64,000 nt of DNA from an uncultured Bacteroidia bacterium (GTDB lineage: Bacteria > Bacteroidota > Bacteroidia > Bacteroidales > CAJPTX01): NCBI GenBank assembly GCA_947252645.1, contig CAMXWF010000016.1, positions 1-64,000 on the forward strand, read 5' to 3'. A program made the translations under genes and the position numbers. The notes beneath the pieces were generated by a model. That model was not told the origin of the DNA and ran no database searches. It saw only the letters and a program-made list of their open reading frames with translations. This document shows positions 17,167 to 25,667 of the stretch, one piece after another. How positions within the stretch are numbered: the stretch's first letter is position 1; each line of letters begins with the position of its first letter.

Positions 17167-18042
17167 CTACTTGCGGCTCTCCCTGGACTGGAGGGTGTGG
17201 TAGAGCAGCATCATGTTGGTCACGGGGCCCACTCCCCCAGGTACAGGCGAGATGTACTGGCAGCGCGGCGCCACGCGCTCAAAGTCGACATCGCCGACGA
17301 TCTTGTGGCCGTTTGGACTTTCGGGGTCGGGCACGCTGTTGATGCCCACATCGATGACCGTGGCCCCTTCCTTCACCATGTCCTCCTTGACGAAGAGCGG
17401 CTTTCCCATGGCGACCACGAGGATGTCGGCCGAGCGTAGCACGGCGGGCAGATCGTTGGTGCGGCTGTGGCAGACGGTGACGGTGCAATCGCCGGGGTCC
17501 TGCTTCTGGATGAGCATATTGGCCAAGGGGAGACCCACGATGCGGCTACGGCCCAGGATGACGGCATGCTTGCCCTGGGTGGGGATTTTGTAGTAGCGCA
17601 GGAGCTCGATGACGGCGTGCGGCGTGGCGGGGAAGATGTTGGCCGTTCCCATCATGATTTTGCCCAGGTTGGCGGGGTGGAAGACATCCACGTCCTTGGC
17701 GGGGTCGAGGGCCGCGGTGAGGGCGTCTTGGCTAATGCCCTTGGGCAGGGGCATTTGGATGATGATGCCGTCGACGGCCTCGTCGTGGTTGAGCAGGTCG
17801 ATGGAGTAGAGCAGCTGCTGCTCCTGTACGTCGTCTTGGAAATGGTGGACTTTATTGTCAAAGCCATACTTATCGCAGGCGCGCTGGATACGACCCACAT
17901 AGGCCATGCTGGCGGGGTTGTGACCCACGACCACCACATCGAGGCGCGGCATGCGCTGGTGTGCCTCGTTCAACTCGTTCAGGCGTGCCCTGAGCTGGCC
18001 AGAGAGGGCCTCGGCCACCGGCTTTCCTAGTAATTCCTTCAT
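17167..18042 (-). CDS. folD: Methylenetetrahydrofolate dehydrogenase / cyclohydrolase FolD, catalytic Lys missing
   Basis: A 291-residue FolD, the cytoplasmic enzyme interconverting 5,10-methylene-, methenyl- and 10-formyl-tetrahydrofolate. Family signatures are clear: VDGIIIQMPLPKGI, the Rossmann segment VILGRSRIVGLPLANMLI, IDVGIN, and SPVPGGVGPVTNMML near the end. Length is normal. The oddity is at the active site: the family has Tyr-x-x-x-Lys in the helix YVxxKxKACxxxG, and here Tyr48 is present but the Lys position is Ile52, with Arg at the next basic position. The DGFHP motif is also changed to DVFHP. Loss of that Lys is known to abolish cyclohydrolase activity in related enzymes. It lies 21 bp after ffh. 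Confidence 0.92.
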   Translation of the reverse strand: MKELLGKPVAEALSGQLRARLNELNEAHQRMPRLDVVVVGHNPASMAYVGRIQRACDKYGFDNKVHHFQDDVQEQQLLYSIDLLNHDEAVDGIIIQMPLPKGISQDALTAALDPAKDVDVFHPANLGKIMMGTANIFPATPHAVIELLRYYKIPTQGKHAVILGRSRIVGLPLANMLIQKQDPGDCTVTVCHSRTNDLPAVLRSADILVVAMGKPLFVKEDMVKEGATVIDVGINSVPDPESPNGHKIVGDVDFERVAPRCQYISPVPGGVGPVTNMMLLYHTLQSRESRK

Positions 18043-18063
18043 GACATTGCATCCTTTCGCCCC

Positions 18064-19395
18064 CTAACGCCGCTTGCCGTGCTTTTGCTTGGGCTTGGGC
18101 TGCCGGGAGGCCTTTGACATTCTCTGCATCAGGGCGCGCATCTGCTCAAATTGCTTCACGAACTGATTCACCTGGGCAATGCCCTGTCCGCTCCCGAGGG
18201 CGATGCGCTGCTTGCGCTTGGTGTTCATGAGCTTTGGCGCGCGTCGCTCGGCTGGGGTCATGGACTGGATGATGGCCTCTGCGCGGACAAAGACGCTGTC
18301 GTCGAGCTCTACGCCCTTGAGGGCCTTGCCCATGCCGGGAATCATCTCCATGAGGCTACGCAGATTGCCCATTTTCTTGAGCTGGTGTAGCTGGCGGAGG
18401 AAGTCATCGTAGTCGAATTCATTCTTGGCCAGCTTTCGCTCCAGCTTCTGGGCCTGCTCCTCGTCGAACTGTTCCTGGGCTTTTTCCACGAGGGTCACGA
18501 TATCGCCCATGCCCAAGATGCGATCGGCCATACGCTCGGGGTGGAAGACATCGAGGGCCTCCATCTTCTCGCCCGTCCCCACGAACTTGATGGGCTTATT
18601 GACCACGGCCTTAATGGAGAGCGCGGCGCCCCCGCGGGTGTCGCCGTCGAGCTTCGTGAGGACGACCCCATCGAAGTTGAGCCTGTCGTTAAAGGCCTTG
18701 GCGGTGTTGACCGCATCCTGGCCGGTCATGGCGTCCACCACGAAGAGCGTTTCGTTGGGCTCGAGGGCTTTTTTGAGGCTCTCGACCTCCGCCATCATCG
18801 CCTCGTCGACAGCTAGGCGCCCGGCGGTATCCACGATCACTACCGTTTTCCCCAGCTTCTTAGCGGCCTCCACGCCCGCGCGGGCCACCTGGAGGACATC
18901 CTTGTTTCCTTCCTCTGCGTAGACGGGCACATCAACCGAGGCGCCGACCACCCGCAGCTGCTCTATGGCTGCCGGGCGGTACACGTCGCACGCCACCAAG
19001 TAGGGCTGATGCCCCTGCTTGCTCTTGAGACGAAGGGCTAACTTGCCGCAGAAAGTGGTTTTTCCCGAGCCCTGTAGGCCGGCCACCAGCACCACCGAGG
19101 GCTTGCCCGACAGGTTGAGCCCGGAGGCCTGGCTGCCCATGAGCTCCGTGAGCTCATCCTTGACGATTTTGACCATCAGCTGCCCGGGCTCGAGCGAGGT
19201 CAAGACCGCAGAGCCGAGAGCCTTGGCCTGGACCTTATCGGTGAAATCTTTGGCTACCTGCAGGTTCACATCGGCCTCTATGAGCGCCCGACGCACATCG
19301 CGCAGCGTTTCGGCCACGTTCAGCTCGGTAATGCGCCCCTTCCCCTTGAGTAGCTGAAACGACTTCTCCAGCCGCTCGGTCAAATTGTCAAACAT
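18064..19395 (-). CDS. ffh: Signal recognition particle protein Ffh
   Basis: A 443-residue SRP54-type GTPase that binds SRP RNA and signal sequences and delivers ribosomes to FtsY. The N domain is followed by the G domain with GLQGSGKTTFCGKLA (P-loop), CDVYRPAAIEQL, DTAGRLAVDE, TKLDGDTRGGAAL and the GTGEKMEALDVF segment. The C-terminal M domain is Met-rich (MRALMQRMSK) and ends in a Lys/Arg-rich tail. Length is normal for the family. It is read from its own TAnnTTTG promoter, divergent from tmRNA, and folD follows 21 bp downstream. Confidence 0.96.
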   Translation of the reverse strand: MFDNLTERLEKSFQLLKGKGRITELNVAETLRDVRRALIEADVNLQVAKDFTDKVQAKALGSAVLTSLEPGQLMVKIVKDELTELMGSQASGLNLSGKPSVVLVAGLQGSGKTTFCGKLALRLKSKQGHQPYLVACDVYRPAAIEQLRVVGASVDVPVYAEEGNKDVLQVARAGVEAAKKLGKTVVIVDTAGRLAVDEAMMAEVESLKKALEPNETLFVVDAMTGQDAVNTAKAFNDRLNFDGVVLTKLDGDTRGGAALSIKAVVNKPIKFVGTGEKMEALDVFHPERMADRILGMGDIVTLVEKAQEQFDEEQAQKLERKLAKNEFDYDDFLRQLHQLKKMGNLRSLMEMIPGMGKALKGVELDDSVFVRAEAIIQSMTPAERRAPKLMNTKRKQRIALGSGQGIAQVNQFVKQFEQMRALMQRMSKASRQPKPKQKHGKRR

Positions 19396-19441
19396 ACCTT
19401 TCCCCTATATCTGCACCTAGCCCTCGTGCGCTAGATGCCCA

Positions 19442-19449
19442 CAAAGGTA
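19442..19449 (-). promoter_or_regulatory. -7 promoter motif of ffh
   Basis: The minus strand reads TACCTTTG about 47 bp upstream of the ffh ATG. Confidence 0.55.
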
Positions 19450-19590
19450 ACACATTCACGCCACACGCCCGGGCAGGGAATGGCTGGAAAGCGCGCTGCC
19501 ACGGCCTTTGTCCATAGCAGGCCGGAAGTCATTGCCACGCGTCCCATCGGCACGAGCGAGCATGCCTATGGGGGAAACGGAGAAAATGGC

Positions 19591-19598
19591 TACCTTTG
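19591..19598 (+). promoter_or_regulatory. -7 promoter motif of ssrA
   Basis: TACCTTTG lies 35 bp before the tmRNA 5' end, so a short 5' leader would be processed away. No clear -33 element was identified. Confidence 0.5.
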
Positions 19599-19633
19599 CC
19601 GAGTGTCCATTGGACACTTGCTCTTTGACAACT

Positions 19634-20036
19634 GGGGCTGACATTGGTTTTGACAGCAGGCAGAATGGGTGAGTAAGCATGCCGAGCAGCGTGTAGGAGT
19701 CTCGTGAATCCTTATACACGAACAAGTAAACGGCAACGACAATTCGTTCGCTCTCGCTGCGTAGTAATTGCTCAGCAATACTACCTTAATCGGGCTGCGG
19801 AATGCGGCTCGACGGGATGTTCCGCAGTGCGTGCCACCTTGTAGCGCATTGCAATGGGGCACCAAGCATACAGGGTTAGTGCCGGGGAGGTCTCGCCCCT
19901 GGTGCGAACACAAAGAGACTACGGTAGGAGATTGGCGTCTGCGCTCCAGCTTCTACCCGACAATCCAGCGTGGATAAGCATGTAGAAAGCTTGCTGGTTC
20001 CCTGTTTGGACGCGGGTTCGACTCCCGCCAGCTCCA
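19634..20036 (+). ncRNA. ssrA: Transfer-messenger RNA (tmRNA)
   Basis: This RNA rescues stalled ribosomes by trans-translation and tags the nascent protein. The 5' end GGGGCTGAC pairs with the 3' end (CAGCTCC then the discriminator A at 20036), giving a 7-bp acceptor stem; the T-loop GCGGGTTCGACTCCCGC is intact. CCA is not encoded and must be added. The mRNA-like part has a resume codon GGC at 19732 and encodes GNDNSFALAA followed by tandem TAG TAA stops at 19762-19767. The ALAA ending is the usual protease signal. Length is 403 nt. A strong terminator follows at once. Confidence 0.95.
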
Positions 20037-20043
20037 CACGCTT

Positions 20044-20080
20044 CGCCCCGCCCTGCGCGCACAGTGCGCAGGGCGGGGCG
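20044..20080 (+). terminator. Terminator of ssrA
   Basis: Perfect 15-bp G+C-rich arms (cgccccgccctgcgc and its complement) enclose a 7-base loop, followed by agttgtt. The following 20081-20342 shows no gene or tRNA. Confidence 0.8.
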
Positions 20081-20342
20081 AGTTGTTCATGCCAATGTGC
20101 ACCGCATCCCAAGCATCCGAACACGCCCCGTATATTTGGAGGAGGCCCCATGGGTGGTCCCCCTCCAGGCTCTCATCGTGAAGAACCGCCCCGTCGGTGT
20201 GCTCTAGGAAGGGGTTTTGGTCAGCCGTGGTGCGGGGCTGGTGAGTCTGATCGTCTGGACTGCCGCGAATTGGCGCTAGTGCGCGGTGGGCAACAATGCT
20301 GCTTGGGTGGACTAATAAAGGTAGACCGGAGGCTGTGGCGTT

Positions 20343-22850
20343 ATGGCACGGAGCGAGGTTAAGACTGACCTTTGGGTTGCAAGGCAGCTCGATGAGTGCG
20401 GTATCAAGTTTGATGCACAAGGGAGCAGTACGCGGGAAATAGATGAGGCGCTGAAAACCGCCTCGAAGCGTGGGACAGGCCGGGCAGGCTATCCGGAGTA
20501 TGTGGCCGTGATTGGCGATTTTGTGCTGGTGATTGAGGATAAAGCCGCCCTAGACAAGCATGTCCACCTGACCGCCCAAGGCGTGGTAGACACTGAGGTG
20601 AAGTCTGTGACGGACTACGCCGTGAACGGGGCCTACTTTTACGGGAAGCATATTGCGCAGCACAGCACCTTCAGGAAGGTGTTTGCTGTGGGCGTATCTG
20701 GTGATGAGAAGCATCACAAGATTACGCCGCTCTGGGTCGATGACCGCGAGGGCTACAAGCAGTTGCCGGATGTTGAATCGTTCGTTTGGTTCTCGCCCGC
20801 AAACATCAAGGAGTACTACACGCGGTATGTGCTGGAAGAGGCTACCGATGTTGAGAAGACGACGGAGCAGATACTGCGAGACGCAGCCGAACTCCACGAG
20901 TAATTACGAACCTACGGGACGCTGAAAGACCAAGACAAGCCCTTGGTAGTAGCGGGCATTTTGCTAGCGCTCGATGAAATCGAGTCTGGCGGGTTCAGCA
21001 TTGATATGTTGACAGGCGACCAGGTAGTAAGCAATCGCGATGGCGACAAGCTGATGCATGCCATTAAGACCCGCCTGACGCGTTCCAATGTGGGTCTAGA
21101 TGCCAAAAAGGACAAGCTACTATCGGAGTTTTCCATCTTGCAGAACAGCTTCCGGGTGAACGAGAAGAACGAGACGCTGGGGAAGACCCCGCTCAAGTAC
21201 TATACGGAGTTTCTGTACGAGCATGTGTTCAAGAACATCAAGTACCTAAAGACTTCGGAGGACTTCATCGGTCGCTTCTACGGAGAATACATGAGCTATT
21301 CGGGCGGCGATGGGCAGACGCTGGGTATTATCCTTACCCCCCGCCATATCACCGACCTTATGTGCGATTAGGTGGAGGTTGAGCCGGAGGATGTGGTGCT
21401 GGATCCGACGTGCGGCACGGCAGGCTTTTTGATTTCTGCGATGCACCAGATGCTTTCCATGGCTGGTAGTGAGCAGCAGCGCACGAGCATCAAGAAGAAG
21501 CAGCTTCACGGCTTTGAACTCCAGAGCAATATGTTTGCCGTGGCGACAGCCAACATGATTCTTCGCCGTGATGGCAACAGCAACCTTGAGTGCAGCGATT
21601 TTTTGGCCAAGAACGCAGCCCAGGTGCAGATGAAGGGCGCGACGGTAGGGCTGATGAATCCCCCGTACTCGCAGGGCACGAAGGCAGACCCACGGCAGTA
21701 CGAGCTTTCGTTCATTGAGCACATGCTGGACTCACTGACGCTAGGTGCACGAGCCGCGGTGATTGTGCCGCAGTCGTCGATGACAGGCAAGTCAAAGGCC
21801 GAGCAGGCATTCAAAGAGTCCATCCTGCGGCACCATACGCTCAAGGGGGTTGTGACGTGCAACACCGAAACGTTTTATGGAGTGGGTACCAACCCGGTGA
21901 TTGCGGTATTTCGGGCGCACGAGCCGCACCCGAAGGCGAAGGTCTGCAAGTTTGTTGATTTCCGGGACGATGGTTACGAGGTCAGAGCCCATATTGGCCT
22001 GGTTGAGGGTGATTCGGCCAAGGACAAGCGCCAGCACCTGCTGGACGTGTGGTTTGGGCGGGTAGAGGCACCGTCTAAGTTCTGCGTTGCGTCAACAGTA
22101 GAGGCCAGCGATGAGTGGCTGCATAGCTTTTACTACTTCAACGATGAGATTCCAACCGATGCGGACTTCGAGAAGTCGATTGGGGACTATCTGACGTTCG
22201 AGTTCTCCATGGTCATGCAGAATCGCGAGTACCTGTTCGAGAAAGGCGCCGAGGACGGAAAGAGGCATAAGGACTACGTTGCACGGCAGGTCTCCAAGCT
22301 GGAATACAGGGAGATTCCCCCGCTGGACGAGAAGGAATGGGGTCATTTCCTCATCCCTGATATCTTCCCGAAGATTCAGCGAGGCAAGAGATTGAAAAAA
22401 GCGGACCATACTCCGGGGGCGATTCCCTATGTTTCATCAACGGCAAGCAATAATGGCGTTGACGGCTACATCGAGGCATCTCGCGGGGCAAGAGTGTTCA
22501 AGGACTGCATCAGTCTTGCAAATAGCGGGAGTGTTGGGAAGGCATTTTATGAGCCCTTCCCATTCGTAGCAAGCGACCACGTGACAAGCCTCAGGAGGGA
22601 GAGGACATCAAAGTTTGTCTATTTGTTTCTAGCGTCTGCCATTGAAAAACAAGGGGCGAACTTCAACTTTAATCGAGAGATTAACGATTTACGAATTAGA
22701 ATGATGCAGGTCATGCTCCCCATTGACGACAAGGGCGAGCCCGACTATGCCTACATGGAGCAGTACGCCCAGAACATGATGCGGAGGAAATACGAGCAAT
22801 ACCTTGCGTTCGTTGGCAGCCAGCGTGCCCACGAGGAGGTAATTGGCTAG
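20343..22850 (+). pseudogene. Fused restriction-modification-specificity protein, broken by two in-frame stops
   Basis: One frame of about 835 codons holds a complete type IIG-like enzyme interrupted by TAA at 20901-20903 and TAG at 21369-21371; no frameshift is needed to join the parts. The order is an HsdR-N-like nuclease domain (GDFVLVIEDK gives the acidic D...ExK centre), a helical connector, an adenine methyltransferase (SAM motif DPTCGTAGFL and catalytic NPPYSQG), and a type I S-like target-recognition domain (WGHFLIPDIFPKIQRGKRLKKAD...). Intact homologues would recognise a site, methylate adenine and cut. GGAGG precedes the ATG. The recognition domain is visibly richer in A+T than its neighbours. 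Its place right after tmRNA, a common integration site, suggests horizontal transfer followed by inactivation. Confidence 0.85.
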
Positions 22851-22870
22851 GGGGGGCTAAGAGAGCCCCC
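22851..22870. terminator. Hairpin between the convergent R-M pseudogene and marR
   Basis: gggggct / aagag / agccccc forms a compact stem directly after the TAG of the R-M frame. It could end transcription from either side; no long U-tract is evident. Confidence 0.55.
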
Positions 22871-22872
22871 GC

Positions 22873-23307
22873 CTAGTCGGTGCGTTGCTGCTCAAGGATC
22901 AACGCCAGCATGCGCGCCAGCTCCTGCTGCTCTATAGGCGAGAGCTTGGCCAGGATATGCCCGTAGAGGAGCTGCAGGCGCCCCTGGGCCTCCTGGAGCG
23001 CGGTAGCCGCCAGCTCGGTAAGTCGTACGTAGCGTACGCGCCTGTCGTGCGGATCGACCCGTTTGATGAGCCAGCCACGGGCGGTCAGCGATGCCACGTG
23101 GCGCGATGTGGTGGTAATGTCGCGATTGAGCGCGGAGGCCAGCTGCTGAATTCTCATCTCCTCTCCACTGGAGAGCGCCGCGAGTAGCAAGAGGCCATCA
23201 AAGTCTAAGCCGCGTGTGGCCCCCTGGGCCAGGGAGCAATCTGCGGCGCTTTTGACCGCTGCGGTGCAGGCAGACAGGAGACTGTAGAGCCGTTCGTAGT
23301 CGTTCAT
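22873..23307 (-). CDS. MarR family transcriptional regulator
   Basis: A 144-residue winged-helix regulator. The order of helices fits MarR: an N-terminal dimer helix, then GLDFDGLLLLAALSSGEEMRIQQLASALNRDITTTSRHVASLTARGWLIKRVDPHDRRVRYVRLTELA, the DNA-reading helix plus the DxRDRR-type wing. The ATG at 23307 is used; a TTG start 24 bp upstream is possible. Ligand and targets are unknown. No obvious operator palindrome or divergent partner gene was seen, and the nearest gene (a small lipoprotein) is read in the same direction with its own terminator in between. Confidence 0.88.
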   Translation of the reverse strand: MNDYERLYSLLSACTAAVKSAADCSLAQGATRGLDFDGLLLLAALSSGEEMRIQQLASALNRDITTTSRHVASLTARGWLIKRVDPHDRRVRYVRLTELAATALQEAQGRLQLLYGHILAKLSPIEQQELARMLALILEQQRTD

Positions 23308-23343
23308 CGGCCGTGCAATTGAGGAAGCCAAGGGCTAGGCACA

Positions 23344-23379
23344 GAAAAAAGCTGCGCAGGCGGATGCGCCAGCGCAGCT
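23344..23379 (-). terminator. Terminator of the small lipoprotein gene
   Basis: Arms gctgcgc and gcgcagc with an inner ggcg/cgcc stem at 23351-23379 are followed on the minus strand by TTTTTTCTG. It lies 70 bp after the lipoprotein stop. Confidence 0.85.
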
Positions 23380-23448
23380 ATACATGCTCGATGAGGCTAT
23401 CGTTGGTGGGCAGTCAGGCCTCCTCGAGGCTTTAGGGCAGGAGCCGCA

Positions 23449-23691
23449 CTACTTGGCAGGCTCTGCGGGCTGCTCTGCAGCTGGCGCCTGCTCCGCCGGG
23501 GCTTCCTGCTGGGTAGCAGTGCTGTCGTTGGGGCAAGCCTCAGGAGACTCACAGGGCTTCCCTGTCTCGGGGCAGACCTTTTCCGTGGACTCGCTGGGGG
23601 TGTTGGACTGCGTGGACGAACCGGCGCAGCTAGCGAAGAATAGCGAGGCCACCATCAGGGCCCCTGCCGCTACAAGACCTAAACGCTTCAT
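23449..23691 (-). CDS. Small Cys-containing lipoprotein, unknown function
   Basis: An 80-residue protein with a clear lipoprotein signal: KR start, hydrophobic core LVAAGALMVASLFF and lipobox FASC, so Cys22 would be lipidated. The mature part is short: a Ser/Thr-rich linker, a cluster VCPETGKPCESPEACPNDS with three Cys, and an Ala/Pro/Glu-rich tail. The Cys cluster could bind metal or form disulfides; this is a guess from spacing. A near-consensus promoter (TACCTTCG) and its own terminator make it a single-gene unit. Confidence 0.75.
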   Translation of the reverse strand: MKRLGLVAAGALMVASLFFASCAGSSTQSNTPSESTEKVCPETGKPCESPEACPNDSTATQQEAPAEQAPAAEQPAEPAK

Positions 23692-23732
23692 TTCCTTCTC
23701 CCTTTTAAGTGGTAGAGTATACTAATTGTTCG

Positions 23733-23740
23733 CGAAGGTA
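23733..23740 (-). promoter_or_regulatory. Near-consensus -7 promoter motif of the small lipoprotein gene
   Basis: The minus strand reads TACCTTCG, one mismatch from TAnnTTTG, about 42 bp upstream of the ATG at 23691. Confidence 0.35.
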
Positions 23741-23856
23741 GGGATTATTTCTGAGTTTTGCGCCGTGTGGTTGGCAACGAGGGGTGTAGGGATTAGGAGC
23801 TTCAATGTGGTTAGCAAGCCATTGCCAGAGGTAGAGCGCGAAGGCCGAGACAGAAG

Positions 23857-23889
23857 AAGGGGGCACTGCGTAGGCCGCAATGCCCCCTT
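23857..23889 (-). terminator. Terminator of gapA
   Basis: aagggggca and tgccccctt arms with an inner tgcg/cgca stem lie 20 bp past the gapA stop and are followed on the minus strand by CTTCTTCTGT. Confidence 0.8.
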
Positions 23890-23908
23890 GGAGTTGGTTT
23901 GCAATGTG

Positions 23909-24922
23909 CTAGAGGCTCATGGCCTTGACGCAGATATCGATCACGCGGTTAGAGTAGCCCCACTCGTTGTCGTACCAAGAGAGGACCTTGACCAGGTTGC
24001 CTATGACCTTGGTGCTGAGTGCATCGAAGATGGAGCTGTGTGAGTCGTGCACGATGTCGGCGGAGACGATGGGGTCTTCGGTGTAGGCGAGGATGGCCTT
24101 CATCTCGGGCTTGTTGGCCTCGGCCTTGATCATGGCATTGATGTCGGCGATGGTGGCCGATTTTTTCACGTTGCACACTAGGTCAACTAGCGAGCCCGTG
24201 GGGGTTGGTACGCGGATGGAGACGCCATCGAGCTTTCCGTTGAGCTCAGGGATAATCTTGCCGATGGCCTTGGCAGCGCCGGTGGTGGTGGGGATCTGGG
24301 ATACCGCGGCGGCGCGCGCCCGGCGCAGGTCGGAGTGTCCTCCGTCGAGCACCCGCTGGTCGTTGGTATAGGAGTGGACGGTGGTCATGAAGCCCGAATC
24401 AATGCCCAGCTCACGGTGGAGGACCTTGACCACGGGGGCTAGGCAGTTGGTTGTGCAGCTTGCATTGGAGATGAAGTGGGCCTTGGGTGAGAGGACGTTG
24501 TCGTTGACACCGAGAACCACCATGGTGTCGATGGCGTCTTTGGCCGGGGCGGTGAGGACAACGAACTTGACGCCGCCCTTGAGGTGATCGCCGTAGCCGC
24601 CCTTAGGGCTTTCCTTTTGGGTGAAGACCCCTGTGGACTCGATGACCACATCGGGTTCCTCGGGCCATTGGCTTTCCTTCGGGTTGAGGAAGCGTGTGAT
24701 GGGGATTTTGACCCCATCGACGATAAGGTGGTTCTCATCGTGCTCGACCAGCCCAGGGTAGCGCCCCTGTGTGGAATCGTAGCGTAGCAGGTAGGCCATG
24801 GCCTCCACGGGCATCATGTCGTTGATACCCACCACCTGGACATCCTTACGTCCCTGAGCTGCCCGAAAAACGTTGCGCCCGATACGGCCGAAGCCATTGA
24901 TGGCAATCTTAACCCTTTGCAT
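23909..24922 (-). CDS. gapA: Glyceraldehyde-3-phosphate dehydrogenase, type I
   Basis: A 337-residue glycolytic enzyme oxidising glyceraldehyde-3-phosphate with phosphate and NAD. NAD binding is by INGFGRIGRNVFRAA at the N-terminus; the Asp of GINDMMP in the cofactor pocket favours NAD over NADP. The catalytic Cys sits in SNASCTTNCLAP, and the His-containing GFMTTVHSYTNDQRVLDG follows. The C-terminal SWYDNEWGYSNRVID motif is present. Length is normal. It stands alone with a promoter upstream and a terminator downstream. Confidence 0.97.
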   Translation of the reverse strand: MQRVKIAINGFGRIGRNVFRAAQGRKDVQVVGINDMMPVEAMAYLLRYDSTQGRYPGLVEHDENHLIVDGVKIPITRFLNPKESQWPEEPDVVIESTGVFTQKESPKGGYGDHLKGGVKFVVLTAPAKDAIDTMVVLGVNDNVLSPKAHFISNASCTTNCLAPVVKVLHRELGIDSGFMTTVHSYTNDQRVLDGGHSDLRRARAAAVSQIPTTTGAAKAIGKIIPELNGKLDGVSIRVPTPTGSLVDLVCNVKKSATIADINAMIKAEANKPEMKAILAYTEDPIVSADIVHDSHSSIFDALSTKVIGNLVKVLSWYDNEWGYSNRVIDICVKAMSL

Positions 24923-24980
24923 TGCTAAAAGTGCTTTTTATGAGTGAGAGCTTTTGGCCCCGCCCCCGCGAGACCTTTGG

Positions 24981-24988
24981 CAAATATA
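24981..24988 (-). promoter_or_regulatory. -7 promoter motif of gapA
   Basis: The minus strand reads TATATTTG, matching TAnnTTTG, about 60 bp upstream of the gapA ATG and within the short gap before the rubrerythrin stop codon. Confidence 0.6.
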
Positions 24989-25016
24989 GGAAAAATCCCG
25001 CGGAGTTTGGGTGTGG

Positions 25017-25592
25017 CTAATAGTTTTCCTTCATGGGGGCGAACCAGGCCTGTGGGTGCTGACAGGCAGGGCACTTCATTGGTGCGGTGGCAGAGTAGAC
25101 GATGTAGCCGCAGTTCATGCACTGCCATTTGATTTTTTCCTCCCGCTTGAAGAAGTCGCCGGCCTCGATACGGGAGAGCAGGAGTCGGTAGCGTCGTTCG
25201 TGCTCGGCCTCGACGGAGGCAATGCGTTCGAAGGCATCGGCAATTTCGTCAAAGCCCTCCTCACGGGCGATCTTGGCGGCGTTGGGATAGAGGACGGTGT
25301 GTTCTTCATTCTCGCCCTCGGCGGCAGCCTTGAGGTTTTGCTGGGTGGTGCCAATCACGCCGGCGGGGTAGGTGGAGGTGATCTCTACAGCGCCCCCCTC
25401 AAGGAACTTGAAGAAGCGCTCAGCGTGTTCCCGCTCTTGGGAGGCCGTTTCAGCAAACACAGCGGCGATCTGTCGAAAGCCCTCTTTCTCGGCCCGCTTG
25501 GAGAAAAACGTGTAGCGGCTAACCGCTTGGGACTCCCCGGCAAATGAGGCCAATAGATTCTTCTCGGTGCGTGATCCCTTCAATGCGACCAT
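25017..25592 (-). CDS. rbr: Rubrerythrin
   Basis: A 191-residue cytoplasmic peroxide reductase typical of anaerobes. The N-terminal four-helix bundle carries the di-iron ligands: Glu20 in AGESQAVSRY, the ExxH pair EREH near residue 53 and a second ExxH (EAEH) in the later helix. The C-terminal rubredoxin domain has its two Cys pairs, CMNCG and CPACQ, for one iron. It would take electrons from a redox partner and reduce hydrogen peroxide to water. Length is normal. It has its own promoter motif. The rbr name is by family. Confidence 0.95.
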   Translation of the reverse strand: MVALKGSRTEKNLLASFAGESQAVSRYTFFSKRAEKEGFRQIAAVFAETASQEREHAERFFKFLEGGAVEITSTYPAGVIGTTQQNLKAAAEGENEEHTVLYPNAAKIAREEGFDEIADAFERIASVEAEHERRYRLLLSRIEAGDFFKREEKIKWQCMNCGYIVYSATAPMKCPACQHPQAWFAPMKENY

Positions 25593-25627
25593 AAATAAAT
25601 ACCTTTCTCTTATTACAGGAACGATGG

Positions 25628-25635
25628 CAAAGGTA
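25628..25635 (-). promoter_or_regulatory. -7 promoter motif of rubrerythrin gene
   Basis: The minus strand reads TACCTTTG, about 36 bp upstream of the ATG at 25592. Confidence 0.55.
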
Positions 25636-25667
25636 GCCAGAAATTGGGATAGCGCATCCGATGGCAG

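Noticed and set aside
19990..20036. Possible tRNA gene from its T-loop and acceptor end
   Set aside because: It is the 3' part of tmRNA; the 5' acceptor strand lies 350 bp upstream and a tag frame lies between.
20343..22850. Alternative genetic code or stop-codon readthrough to explain in-frame stops
   Set aside because: Nearby genes such as the alcohol dehydrogenase and purL end in TAG and others in TAA, so the stops are ordinary; inactivation is the simpler reading.
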